DNA of 64,000 nucleotides from an uncultured Candidatus Melainabacteria bacterium (lineage in GTDB: Bacteria; Cyanobacteriota; Vampirovibrionia; Gastranaerophilales; Gastranaerophilaceae): positions 1 through 64,000 of the forward strand of contig CAKUXM010000003.1 in NCBI GenBank assembly GCA_934700335.1. Reading direction: 5' to 3'. The translations under genes and the position numbers were made by a program. Under the pieces are notes generated by a model. It saw only the letters and a list, made by a program, of their open reading frames with translations. It ran no database searches and had not been told where the DNA came from. This document shows positions 24,631 through 32,594 of the stretch, one piece after another; within the stretch, counting starts at the first letter, position 1, and each line of letters opens with the position of its first letter.

Positions 24631-25893
24631 ATGGAATCATTGCTTTTACCCCTACAACCGAAGATACCGAGAACGATAGTTCGAGGGGTCGGTATGGCTG
24701 CGATATTGGGTATTGTAGCCTTGACCTCATCATACATACAAGGAATGCCTATACTTGCAAAGGATTTGCTAGCACACAACACAGCGATAGCACCTTTGTT
24801 AAAAACTGATACAAGGAATATAGAAAAAGAGATTGAGGATTATAATACTCAGATAAGGAATAAGTATAGGGGTGGGGTTGTATATGACATAGACACAGGT
24901 ATAAAACATATAAGGTTGAAAAAATATTATCAAGGTCGACCTGTAAGCATAAATGTAGTGGAGATTAACCAAAACATCAATCCTAATATAAGGATTAAAC
25001 CAGAACTAGCATCAACAAAACTAGCCGCAAAAAGAAGTATTTCAACAATAGCAAAAAAAGACAATTCAATAGTAGCAATAAACGGAACATTTTTTAAACC
25101 CCAAACGGGCGTTCCTCTAGGAACTTTAATGATTAACGGAAAAATGTACACTGGACCTATATACGATAGGGTAGCTATGGGCATATTTGAAAGCAAAGAA
25201 GGAACAACTTTTGATATGTCAAGAGTTCAACTTGATGCAAAGGTTAAAGCTAATAATACAGAAGTTAAGATTGATAATATTAACCAACCAAGAATGTTGT
25301 CTACATACGTTTTAGCTTACACACCAGAATGGGGACAATATGCACCACCTTCACCAAAAGAAGGAATGCAATTAGTAATAGCAGAAGACGGAAAAATTTT
25401 AAAAGCTTCTGCAAACAGACAAGAAATCCCAGAAAACGGATATGTTTTGGTCGGACCAACAAGTAAGTTAAGCACTTTTTACGGTAAAAAGAAGGTAAAA
25501 GTTGAGATTAACACTAATCCTGATTGGGGAAATGTTACACATATTATAAGCGGTGGGCCATATTTAGTAAAAAATGGCGAAAGATTTATTGATACAAAGG
25601 AACAAAAATTACTTGCTATTGGCGGAAGAAATCCAAGAACAGCAATTGGATATACAGCAGATAATAAATTAATTTTAGTAGCAGTTGACGGACGAGAAAA
25701 CAGCTCAATCGGTTTAACATTAAATGAATTGTCAGCATTGATGAAAGAATTAGGTTGCACAAATGCGATGAATTTAGACGGCGGTGGTTCAACAGTAATG
25801 TATGTTAATGGCAGAATTGTAAATAAACCGCAAGCACAAGGTGGCATTGCATTATCAAATGCATTGACAGTCAAAACATCAAAAGAGAGCTAA
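24631..25893 (+). CDS. phosphodiester glycosidase (NAGPA) domain exoprotein
   Basis: 420 aa. A single N-terminal hydrophobic segment (about residues 20-40) acts as signal anchor or uncleaved signal peptide; the rest faces the periplasm. The C-terminal domain carries the NAGPA/DUF2233 signatures: AINGTFFKPQTGVPLGTLMI, ISGGPYLVKNG, GGRNPRTAIGYT and MNLDGGGSTVMYVNG. Relatives cleave phosphodiester-linked sugars or modify wall and exopolysaccharide structures. Residues 55-150 precede the domain and contain YDIDTGIKHIRLKKYYQG, common to this bacterial group. The start lacks a strong ribosome site (GGTG five bases upstream). Structured leader and strong promoter lie upstream. Confidence 0.85.
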   Translation: MESLLLPLQPKIPRTIVRGVGMAAILGIVALTSSYIQGMPILAKDLLAHNTAIAPLLKTDTRNIEKEIEDYNTQIRNKYRGGVVYDIDTGIKHIRLKKYYQGRPVSINVVEINQNINPNIRIKPELASTKLAAKRSISTIAKKDNSIVAINGTFFKPQTGVPLGTLMINGKMYTGPIYDRVAMGIFESKEGTTFDMSRVQLDAKVKANNTEVKIDNINQPRMLSTYVLAYTPEWGQYAPPSPKEGMQLVIAEDGKILKASANRQEIPENGYVLVGPTSKLSTFYGKKKVKVEINTNPDWGNVTHIISGGPYLVKNGERFIDTKEQKLLAIGGRNPRTAIGYTADNKLILVAVDGRENSSIGLTLNELSALMKELGCTNAMNLDGGGSTVMYVNGRIVNKPQAQGGIALSNALTVKTSKES

Positions 25894-25905
25894 GATTTAA
25901 GAGAC

Positions 25906-25934
25906 TTGCACACTGCTGAAAAATACGTTATAAT
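25906..25934 (+). promoter_or_regulatory. consensus promoter of a small RNA
   Basis: TTGCAC (25906-25911), exactly 17 bases, TATAAT (25929-25934). The predicted start is near 25941. No plus-strand open frame follows; only the ~100-nt RNA described next. Confidence 0.75.
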
Positions 25935-25940
25935 ATAAGC

Positions 25941-26040
25941 ATAACAAGTGGCAATTAGCGAAAGCTAAAATTTTACACCACAGGGTTTTATGTAAATAAA
26001 ACTAGCGTTACGATTGCGAGTCTCAACGCTAGTTTTTGTT
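25941..26040 (+). ncRNA. candidate antitoxin small RNA, about 100 nt
   Basis: Bounded by a consensus promoter and a strong intrinsic terminator. The 5' part can fold as GTGG...CCAC enclosing TTAGC-GAAA-GCTAA, a GNRA-capped hairpin. The 3' part from 25988 is fully complementary to the end of the minus-strand peptide gene at 25988-26098. It also shares the 11-base sequence ATAACAAGTGG (25941-25951) with the 5' region of the toxin-sense strand (26164-26154). These are seen directly; the antitoxin role is inference from the convergent overlap, as in txpA/RatA of Bacillus. It could instead be an independent regulatory RNA. Confidence 0.6.
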
Positions 26041-26098
26041 TATTTAACAAAATCGCTATTATATAGAATATAACGGCCAGCGTTTTAACTGTTGTCAT
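25988..26098 (-). CDS. candidate type I toxin, 36-aa hydrophobic peptide
   Basis: ATG at 26098 preceded, six bases away, by the very strong ribosome site GGAGGTG (26111-26105). The peptide begins MTTVKTLAVIFYIIAILL, has a polar hinge NKQK, then a second hydrophobic stretch ending LVLFT. Short, hydrophobic, strong ribosome site, long structured leader (CCGACG/CGTCGG hairpin at 26116-26134) and an overlapping convergent RNA are the marks of type I toxins. ACACC of the leader (26153-26149) can pair with GGTGT of the ribosome site, a way to hide it. A weak promoter, TTCATA-N18-TATAAC, lies upstream on the minus strand. No database match was possible here; the toxin call is inference. Confidence 0.6.
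   Translation of the reverse strand: MTTVKTLAVIFYIIAILLNKQKLALRLAIVTLVLFT
25998..26037 (+). terminator. terminator of the small RNA, embedded in the antisense coding sequence
   Basis: 12-bp perfect stem AAAACTAGCGTT / AACGCTAGTTTT with a 15-base loop, followed by T5-G-TTTATTT. The same inverted repeat encodes toxin residues 21-34 on the other strand (KLAL...TLVL). Confidence 0.85.
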
Positions 26099-26354
26099 AA
26101 GCAACACCTCCAATCCCGACGTAAGCACCGTCGGTTAAAGAAATGTGTGGTGTCCACTTGTTATACATTTGTCATTGTTCAAATATGAAATAATTTTATA
26201 TGAATATTCGTTAAGACGCCATACTTCATTTAAAGTAAAATTTATTCATTACCTACTACTTTCCTCTAATATTTGAGAAATCAAATATACCAAGTTTGTT
26301 TAATAGAAAAATGTAATAATTGCCTTTAACATTCATAAGGAAAGAGGGGTTATT

Positions 26355-27317
26355 ATGAAACGATATTTGGTGATGATGGTAAGTTTTTTATGCTTAACTT
26401 CTGGTTGCTATGCTTTTGGCGGATATAGTGCATTAATAACTCCTATTGAAAACTCTTTTTATGGAGTTGATTATGCAGAGGAGAAGGACGAGGCTAGACT
26501 TCAACGACTTGAAGAAACTGTTTACGGGGAAGCAAAGACAGGAGATATTAAAACTCGATTAAACAAATTGAGAGAAGATATTTCTGCGGATATGATAGGA
26601 CATGAGATAGAGGCTAAACCTGATACTTTTGCTGACGATAGCCCTAAGACAGCATATTCTGATTCTTATAACGATAGACAAATTCCTGAACCTAAGACTT
26701 ATAAAGAAGATGCCAGCGTGAATTACCCTGTGGTCGATACAATGGAACAGATTGTATTTAAGAAAGAGTTCAAAAATAGTGATATTAATAACCGATTGAC
26801 CAAATTGGAGAGCGAAGTTTTTAAACAAGTTTATGCAGGCGACGACTTGTATACTAGGGTAGATAGATTAAAGAAAAGTCTTTTGATAGAAGAGGATAAA
26901 TACTTGGCTAATTATCAAGATGTTTTCTCTGATGACAACCCTAACTATCAAGAATTTGAAAATTATACTCCAAATTATAGTAGTAGAAGTTATACACAAC
27001 AAAATTATGGATATGGCAATAATTCTAACAATTATAATAATAGTAAGCAATTGTCGCTTGATGATATTGAAAAATCTGTATTGAAGAGACGTTATAAAAA
27101 TGACGACGTTGATACACGATTGAGTAGAATTGAAAATAAGTTGTTCCAGACTGATTTCAGCGAGGACGATGATGCAACCCGAATGAATAGAATAACAATG
27201 GCACATAATGCACAAAAAGCATCTGGAGCATATAAAGGTGCGGCACTCCAAGAGAAAATGGCAACAGTAATGCAAATAGGTATGACAGTGCTAATGATTT
27301 TGGCAATGGTATTGTAG
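26355..27317 (+). CDS. exported protein with three tandem helical repeats and C-terminal anchor
   Basis: 320 aa. Signal peptide MKRYLVMMVSFLCLTSGCYA; the Cys could be a poor lipobox, but cleavage after CYA is as likely. Three related repeats follow near residues 40-75, 125-175 and 230-275. Each has the pattern LE-x-x-V-[FYL]-x-x-x-[YF]-x-x-x-D-[IVL]-x-[TN]-R-L-x-[KR]-[LI]-[RE], for example EETVYGEAKTGDIKTRLNKL, VFKKEFKNSDINNRLTKLES and VLKRRYKNDDVDTRLSRIEN. The linkers are Asn/Tyr-rich. A hydrophobic helix ends the protein (MATVMQIGMTVLMILAMVL), so it is probably anchored in a membrane. This repeat is familiar from uncharacterised cyanobacterial-lineage exoproteins; function unknown. AAGGAAAGAGG precedes the ATG. 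Confidence 0.8.
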   Translation: MKRYLVMMVSFLCLTSGCYAFGGYSALITPIENSFYGVDYAEEKDEARLQRLEETVYGEAKTGDIKTRLNKLREDISADMIGHEIEAKPDTFADDSPKTAYSDSYNDRQIPEPKTYKEDASVNYPVVDTMEQIVFKKEFKNSDINNRLTKLESEVFKQVYAGDDLYTRVDRLKKSLLIEEDKYLANYQDVFSDDNPNYQEFENYTPNYSSRSYTQQNYGYGNNSNNYNNSKQLSLDDIEKSVLKRRYKNDDVDTRLSRIENKLFQTDFSEDDDATRMNRITMAHNAQKASGAYKGAALQEKMATVMQIGMTVLMILAMVL

Positions 27318-27325
27318 GGGTAATA

Positions 27326-27555
27326 GTCCTTGCGAGGAGTTTACGACGAAGCAGTCCAAGTGGTAAATAATTGGGTCAATCCAGTTTTCCATACCTTTTA
27401 TGTCATTCTGAACTTGTTTCAGAATCTGTTCAACGACCGTATTATTCATTTGTCAACATCAGATTCCGTGTCAAGCACGGAATGACACACATTTTGTAGA
27501 TTGGATACACTTGATCAACCTTTTCTTTGATTGCTTGACATGTACAGCAATGACA
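27326..27555. repeat. composite of dispersed repeats
   Basis: The gap between 27317 and 27563 is almost all repeats. 27326-27360 is a GTCATTGCGAGG-type copy. 27402-27428 reads GTCATTCTGAACTTGTTTCA then GAATCTG, mirrored at 27460-27486 by CAGATTCCGTGTCAAGCACG then GAATGAC. 27529-27555 is an inverted copy with ATTGCTTGACATGTACAGCA then ATGAC. Confidence 0.75.
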
Positions 27556-27562
27556 TTAGGTT

Positions 27563-29143
27563 TTAATCAACCAAAATTTCTGTTTCGTTTTTGTATGTAA
27601 CGTATCCCAAATTTGATGCAGGTGGTTTTTTAAGATTTTTTCTATACGTATAAATAACTCCAGCCTTTGATGTCAATTTGGCTTTTGAATACTGTTTAGC
27701 AAGTTTTGCGCAATGCAGAATAACTTCGTCTTCAATTTCTTTTTTTAGTGTGTTTTTAAGTAATACGTGAGAGCCGGCGCAATCTTTTGTGTGGAACCAC
27801 AAATCCTCTTTATCGGATAATTTTGATACAATCAAATCATTCTGTTTATTGCTTCTACCGATTAAAATTTTGTATCCGTTAAATTCTTCTTCTAAAATAA
27901 CGCTTTCTTGTTTTGGAGTTTTTTCCTCTTTAATTTCTTCTGCGATATCCTTCAAAATATCCATAGAGTCTGCTTCTTCAATAGAAAAAAGTATTTCTTC
28001 AAGATATTTTATATCTTCTAAGGTCTTTTCTTCAAGCTCGTGAAGTTTTAGAGAAGAATTTTTAGACTTGTTATAAAGTTTATAAAATTTGTTTGCGTTA
28101 TCCTTGATTGATTTTGTTTCATCAAGTGAAATTTCAACTTCTTTATTTGTATTCCAATCAAGCAGAGTTGCTGATTTTGAATAGTCTTTTAGGTTGTGAA
28201 GATTTGCCATAAGTAAATCTCCATAATGTCTATAAGTTTGTGATTTCTCTTCCTTTTTTAATTGTTTTTCAATCTTTCCCAAAGTTCCCATTTGCTTTTT
28301 GTATTTAGGATAAACAGTTGAATAAAGATTGTGTTTCATCGATTTAGTCAAAATTTTCATTTGATGATAAGTGAAATAATCATCAATCATTTCATTTACA
28401 GAACTCTTTATAATAGGATTTTTAACTAATTTTGAATAAAGCGCATATTCGTTCATATCTCCGCTTATAGACGGTGTAGGATTTTTTAAACTAACAAAAT
28501 CCTGTATTTCAGCCAATGAGCAACATTTAACCTGTTCTTCAAATGCTTTTGAAATACCATAAAAGTTTTCGTTAAGATTATCGATTTCTCCATTGTAGTT
28601 CAAAATATCTGTCTTGAATTGTTTTGGTGGATAAACATAAGGCAAAAGTCCAGCCATTTCACGTGTACGGCTCTTTTCTTCCCCAACATTATGGCAACAA
28701 CCAATTATCATATTTGAATCGTGATTATAAAGAACTATATTTGAGTATTTACCCATAAGTTCAATAGCAAGACAAAGATATATTTTGTCGCCTAATTCGT
28801 TATATGATTCAATAAAAATTTCAAAAATACGTTCATATTCTGGTACATTAACTTTTGCAATCTTACCGTTTTCAATGTATTTGCGAAGTAACATGCAAAA
28901 CATTGTCGGTTGTTTTGGTATTTCAAGATTTAATTTTGTTTCGTTTTCTTTTGATTTAAAACAAATATGATAAAATTGAGGGTTAATATTTATATAAAAT
29001 TTTCTTGTTTCGCCTAGTCCTCTCAAGTACAAAATTAAGTCTTTTCTTGAAGGTGATTGAATTTTTTGGATACGAGAATTTTCAAAAAATTCTTTGTTTT
29101 CTTCAAAAAAAGCTTTCAAAGCTAGGTAATCAAATGTAATCAT
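27563..29143 (-). CDS. rqcH: ribosome quality control factor RqcH (NFACT family)
   Basis: 526 aa, formerly called fibronectin-binding protein FbpA. RqcH binds split 60S/50S-nascent-chain complexes and adds C-terminal Ala tails. N-terminal NFACT-N domain starts with TFDYLALKAFFEENKEFF, and QPTMFCMLLRKYIENGKI is its usual core. A central coiled-coil arm spans about residues 270-390. The C-terminal NFACT-R domain contains YKILIGRSNKQNDLIVSKLS and DLWFHTKDCAGSHVLLK. Length slightly below the usual 560-570. Last gene of the def-fmt-aroH-rqcH unit, starting one base after aroH. Confidence 0.93.
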   Translation of the reverse strand: MITFDYLALKAFFEENKEFFENSRIQKIQSPSRKDLILYLRGLGETRKFYININPQFYHICFKSKENETKLNLEIPKQPTMFCMLLRKYIENGKIAKVNVPEYERIFEIFIESYNELGDKIYLCLAIELMGKYSNIVLYNHDSNMIIGCCHNVGEEKSRTREMAGLLPYVYPPKQFKTDILNYNGEIDNLNENFYGISKAFEEQVKCCSLAEIQDFVSLKNPTPSISGDMNEYALYSKLVKNPIIKSSVNEMIDDYFTYHQMKILTKSMKHNLYSTVYPKYKKQMGTLGKIEKQLKKEEKSQTYRHYGDLLMANLHNLKDYSKSATLLDWNTNKEVEISLDETKSIKDNANKFYKLYNKSKNSSLKLHELEEKTLEDIKYLEEILFSIEEADSMDILKDIAEEIKEEKTPKQESVILEEEFNGYKILIGRSNKQNDLIVSKLSDKEDLWFHTKDCAGSHVLLKNTLKKEIEDEVILHCAKLAKQYSKAKLTSKAGVIYTYRKNLKKPPASNLGYVTYKNETEILVD

Positions 29144-29144
29144 T

Positions 29145-29495
29145 TTAACCTCTTAAATGACTTGCACCTTTTAGGTAAACGAATTCTGGCACAAAATCGT
29201 CGTTAACATTAACAACAACAAGAACTCTCAAACACATTTTTAAAGAATTAGGAACATCAAGTTCATGAAAACACATCATCGCAACGTTATCCCAGCCAAA
29301 ATCTTTACGAGCAAATTTTGCGGGAAATGCAGCGTTCAAATCCTCTGTTAATGTGAAAATTGCGTGCGAAATGATAGAAGGTTCTAGCTTATTTTTAAAA
29401 GAAAGCTCTTTTAAAAGCTCTAAAGTTGCTTCTTTTAAAGCTTCTTCTGTGTTTGCTTCAACTGTAATTGCACCTCTAATACCTTTTGTAGTCAT
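29145..29495 (-). CDS. aroH: chorismate mutase, AroH type
   Basis: 116-aa monofunctional chorismate mutase converting chorismate to prephenate in Phe/Tyr synthesis. AroH-class (trimeric, not AroQ) features: KGIRGAITVEANTEEALKEA near the start with the active-site Arg, HAIFTLTEDLNAAFPAKFAR with the conserved T-x-D-L-x-x-x-F-P-A motif, and LRVLVVVNVNDD near the C-terminus with the second active-site Arg. It abuts fmt (shared base at 29495) and rqcH, so it is cotranscribed with translation-related genes, not with other aromatic genes. Confidence 0.93.
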   Translation of the reverse strand: MTTKGIRGAITVEANTEEALKEATLELLKELSFKNKLEPSIISHAIFTLTEDLNAAFPAKFARKDFGWDNVAMMCFHELDVPNSLKMCLRVLVVVNVNDDFVPEFVYLKGASHLRG

Positions 29496-30421
29496 TATTT
29501 TTTTAGTCCTCTATACCAATCTGCTGCTGACATAACGCCTTTTCCTTCAGGTTTAACTTTATTTATTAATAAAGCTTTTTCTCCACAACCAATTTCTAAA
29601 CCGTTTTTGTTAGCATCAATAAATTCACCTGCATTAGCAGATTTTTCAATTACTTTACTGTCCATAACTTTTACGGTTTTTCCTTGATGTTCAAAATATG
29701 CGCAAGGACAATTGTAAACACCTCTAATCAAGTTATGAATTTCTTTTGCAGATTTTGACCAATCAATTTTGCATTCTTCTTTTGTAACTTTTTTAGCAAT
29801 ACAAACACAGTCCTCTGTTTGTTTTACAGGTATTAAAGAACCATCATAAAGCCCTTTTAAAGTTTTGTCTAATAATTCTGGTGAAGAATCTGAAATTTCT
29901 ATTGCCAAGTCTTCACAGTTCATATCATCAGTAAGTTTGATAGGGTGCTTAATACAAATATCACCGCAATCAAGACCAAGTTCTGTAATCATTGTGCAAA
30001 TACCTGTTTCTTCATCACCATTGATGATTGCTCTTTGAATAGGCGCAGCGCCACGATATTTAGGCAATAATGATGCGTGAAGATTTATTGTTTCAAATTT
30101 TGGAATAGCTAAAACTTCTTCTGATAAAATTTGACCAAAAGCAAATGTTACAAAGAAATCAGGCGCAAGTTTCTTTAATTCATCTTGTATTTCAGGTTCT
30201 TTTCTAATAGAAGTTGGTTGAAATACTGGAATGTTATGTGTCATAGCAACCTCTTTAACAGGGGAAGGTGTTAACTTATGACCTCTTCCTTTTGGTCTGT
30301 CAGGTTGAGTAACAACGCCAACTACTTCAAAATCTTCTGAATTAATGAAATATTCCAAAGATTTTACTGCAATTTGCGGTGTTCCAAAATATACTAAACT
30401 AATTTTCTTTTGATTCTGCAT
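29495..30421 (-). CDS. fmt: methionyl-tRNA formyltransferase
   Basis: 308-aa enzyme that formylates initiator Met-tRNA using 10-formyltetrahydrofolate. Signatures: LVYFGTPQIAVKSLEYFI at the start, VVTQPDRPKGRGHKLTPSPV, NLHASLLPKYRGAAPIQRAI (the folate-binding Asn-His-x-Ser), GDEETGICTMITELGLDCGD with the catalytic Asp. C-terminal OB-like domain includes IRGVYNCPCAYFEHQGKTVK. It overlaps def by 23 bases and shares a base with aroH. def-fmt pairing is widespread. Confidence 0.96.
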   Translation of the reverse strand: MQNQKKISLVYFGTPQIAVKSLEYFINSEDFEVVGVVTQPDRPKGRGHKLTPSPVKEVAMTHNIPVFQPTSIRKEPEIQDELKKLAPDFFVTFAFGQILSEEVLAIPKFETINLHASLLPKYRGAAPIQRAIINGDEETGICTMITELGLDCGDICIKHPIKLTDDMNCEDLAIEISDSSPELLDKTLKGLYDGSLIPVKQTEDCVCIAKKVTKEECKIDWSKSAKEIHNLIRGVYNCPCAYFEHQGKTVKVMDSKVIEKSANAGEFIDANKNGLEIGCGEKALLINKVKPEGKGVMSAADWYRGLKK

Positions 30422-30977
30422 TATTAATTTGTTCCTCTAATTCTTTTTCATCAAGCAATTTATCATCTTCTAAAGGTGGTAAATCGTGCTCTTCAAGAAC
30501 GACATCTGTTTCAAATCTGTTCATAGAGTGGTCAATGAATAAAACCCCGTCAAGGTGGTCAAATTCATGTTGAATACATCTTGCTAAAAGAGTTCCATCT
30601 TTTGCCTCTAATACGAATGACTTACCTTTTCTATCCATAGCTTTAATCATTACGTTTGCATATCTTTTAACATCTGTGAATGCTTCAGGAAAACTTAAAC
30701 AGCCTTCATGGCTTCTGCAAGCTCCAGATTTTTTAATAATTTTAGGATTAATGAATACGATTGGGTTTAAAGGTTCGTCGCCTGTTGAAACATCAACGAC
30801 AAAAATTCTTTGATTAACGCCAATTTGAGGAGCTGCTAAACCAACACCGTTTTGTGCATACATTGTATCCATTAAGTCGTTTACTAATTCTTGAACCTTT
30901 TTAGACACCTTGTGAACTTCTTTTGAAGGTGTTCTCAAAATAGGGTCTCCATATCTTAAAACTTTTTTTATTGCCAT
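30399..30977 (-). CDS. def: peptide deformylase
   Basis: 192-aa metalloenzyme that removes the formyl group from new proteins. All three active-site motifs are visible: GVGLAAPQIGVNQRIFVVDV (motif 1), EGCLSFPE (motif 2, metal Cys) and CIQHEFDHLDGVLFID (motif 3, HExxH). The C-terminal ~25 residues (LPPLEDDKLLDEKELEEQIN) are an acidic tail beyond the usual core. AAAGAGGTATTT precedes the ATG. First gene of the minus-strand unit that continues into fmt. Confidence 0.96.
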   Translation of the reverse strand: MAIKKVLRYGDPILRTPSKEVHKVSKKVQELVNDLMDTMYAQNGVGLAAPQIGVNQRIFVVDVSTGDEPLNPIVFINPKIIKKSGACRSHEGCLSFPEAFTDVKRYANVMIKAMDRKGKSFVLEAKDGTLLARCIQHEFDHLDGVLFIDHSMNRFETDVVLEEHDLPPLEDDKLLDEKELEEQINNAESKEN

Positions 30978-31056
30978 AAATACCTCTTTTTCTTGATTAT
31001 ATCACATAAAGAAATACTTATGTAAACTAATGTAACAAAAAATGCACATGCTGAAA

Positions 31057-31085
31057 TTCGACAAAACGAAAATACTTTATATATG
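31057..31085 (+). promoter_or_regulatory. promoter of the hom-thrC leader
   Basis: TTCGAC (31057-31062), 17 bases, TATATG (31080-31085). It fits a transcript starting near 31092 that includes the leader peptide and attenuator. A TATAAT at 31146 lacks a convincing -35 box. Confidence 0.5.
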
Positions 31086-31149
31086 AGTAAGAGGCAGTTG
31101 AGAGGATTATCATTTATTATACAAGACTAATTTTGTAAGTGTCTTTATA

Positions 31150-31200
31150 ATGAAAAAAGTTTTTAAACACACACACACTAACCTACCACACACACACTAA
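31150..31200 (+). CDS. candidate His/Thr-rich leader peptide of hom-thrC
   Basis: A 16-codon frame encoding MKKVFKHTHTNLPHTH, three Thr and four His codons among the last ten. It lies between a promoter and an intrinsic terminator, ahead of homoserine dehydrogenase and threonine synthase. That is the position of thrL in enteric bacteria, where Thr codons time the ribosome and decide termination. The DNA is a direct repeat of ACACACACTAACC units, so codon bias could come from the repeat itself. The ribosome site (GTAAGTG) is weak. Confidence 0.4.
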   Translation: MKKVFKHTHTNLPHTH

Positions 31201-31214
31201 CCTTCTACACACGA

Positions 31215-31263
31215 GGAATTCGAAACAAAATTCCAGACCCTTTATTAAAAAGGGTTTTTTTTT
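31215..31263 (+). terminator. candidate attenuator ahead of hom-thrC
   Basis: Hairpin ACCCTTT-ATTAA-AAAGGGT (31237-31255) followed by nine T (31255-31263), a strong intrinsic terminator 50 bases before the hom start. A second hairpin GGAATT/AATTCC (31215-31234) stands just upstream. No coding gene ends here on the plus strand, so a leader attenuator is the simplest reading. The 336-base gap 30978-31313 holds this whole leader and nothing else visible. Confidence 0.75.
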
Positions 31264-31313
31264 GCGCAAAATTATAGTATTATTAACTAAGAGCACAATT
31301 TATGTAGGTGGTT

Positions 31314-32594
31314 ATGGATAAAATTAAAATCGGTTTAATAGGTCTTGGTACTGTTGCAAGCGGTGTATACAAGACTCTACAAAGTTTTGAAAATATTGAA
31401 ATTGTTAAAATTGCGGTTCGTGATATTAACAAAAAGAGAAATATTGAAGGTTTAGACAAAAGTTTATTGACTCTTGATGCGAATGAAATTGTTAATGACG
31501 AAAGTATTCAAATTGTCGTTGAACTTATCGGTGGTGTTGAACCTGCTATGACATTAATCAAAACAGCTTTGAATAATGGCAAACATGTTGTTACTGCAAA
31601 CAAAGAATTGCTTGCAAAACACGGCGAAGAATTGTTTGATTTAGCGCAAAAACAAAATCGAGTAATTTTATATGAAGGAGCTATTGCAGGAGGTATTCCA
31701 ATTATCATGCCTGTTAAAACAATTTTATCAGCGAATAAAATCAATAAAATTGAAGCAATTTTAAATGGTACAACAAATTATATTTTAACAAAAATGGACG
31801 TTGATAAATCAAGCTACGATGATGTATTAAAAGAAGCACAAAAACTTGGTTATGCAGAAGCTGACCCAACATCTGACGTTGAGGGTTTTGATGCAGCCTA
31901 CAAATTAGCAACATTAGCAACAATTTCTTTCAATAAACGTATAAAAATTGAAGATGTTTATAGAGAAGGTATCAGCAAAGTTAGAGCAGAAGATATTGAA
32001 TATGCAAATGAATTAGGTTATAAAATTAAGCTTATTGCACACGCTGAAATGCTAGATGAAAACAATGCGGACGTAAGAGTTCACCCAATGTTCGTAAGCA
32101 AAAAGACAACGCTTGCTCATATTGATTTTGTTACTAATGCTGTTTCAATCAGTGGTTTCCCAATTGGTCAAGTAACTTTATCTGGACCAGGTGCTGGTGA
32201 ATTTCCTACTGCAAGCTCTGTAACAGGTGATATTGTTGTTCTTTCTAACGAAATCGGCACAACTGATTACATTTTACCAATGATGAGATGTAAGCACGGT
32301 TCTGCAGCAAATGTTGTTGATATTAAAGAAACAACAAATAAATATTATCTATCAGTAAAAGTTAGCAATAAAACCGGCGTAATTGGTAAGCTAGGTCTTG
32401 TTTTTGCTGAAAATGGTATCAGTTTAGCAAGCTTGTTGCAAAAAGGTGTTTCAGAAGATAACACAGCAACAATCGTTATTATTACTGAACTTTGCAGAGA
32501 AAAAGATGTATTAAAAGCAATCGAAGATTTGAAAAAAGAAGGTTGCATTAATGAGTTAAATAGTATGATAAGGGTGGCAAATGATGATGTATAA
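31314..32594 (+). CDS. hom: homoserine dehydrogenase
   Basis: 426-aa NAD(P)H-dependent enzyme reducing aspartate semialdehyde to homoserine, for Thr and Met. N-terminal Rossmann motif [13 protein letters not shown], then [26 protein letters not shown] and the signature [21 protein letters not shown]-terminal ACT domain (about residues 345-425; [20 protein letters not shown]) implies threonine feedback. I prefer the ATG at 31314, with GTAGGTGG close upstream, over the GTG six bases earlier. It overlaps thrC by 14 bases; both are probably controlled by the upstream leader. Confidence 0.96.
   Translation: MDKIKIGLIGLGTVASGVYKTLQSFENIEIVKIAVRDINKKRNIEGLDKSLLTLDANEIVNDESIQIVVELIGGVEPAMTLIKTALNNGKHVVTANKELLAKHGEELFDLAQKQNRVILYEGAIAGGIPIIMPVKTILSANKINKIEAILNGTTNYILTKMDVDKSSYDDVLKEAQKLGYAEADPTSDVEGFDAAYKLATLATISFNKRIKIEDVYREGISKVRAEDIEYANELGYKIKLIAHAEMLDENNADVRVHPMFVSKKTTLAHIDFVTNAVSISGFPIGQVTLSGPGAGEFPTASSVTGDIVVLSNEIGTTDYILPMMRCKHGSAANVVDIKETTNKYYLSVKVSNKTGVIGKLGLVFAENGISLASLLQKGVSEDNTATIVIITELCREKDVLKAIEDLKKEGCINELNSMIRVANDDV

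Noticed and set aside
31090..31263. T-box or known amino-acid riboswitch upstream of hom
   Set aside because: No T-box sequence (AGGGTGGNACCGCG) and no specifier-loop layout; the leader-peptide reading fits better.
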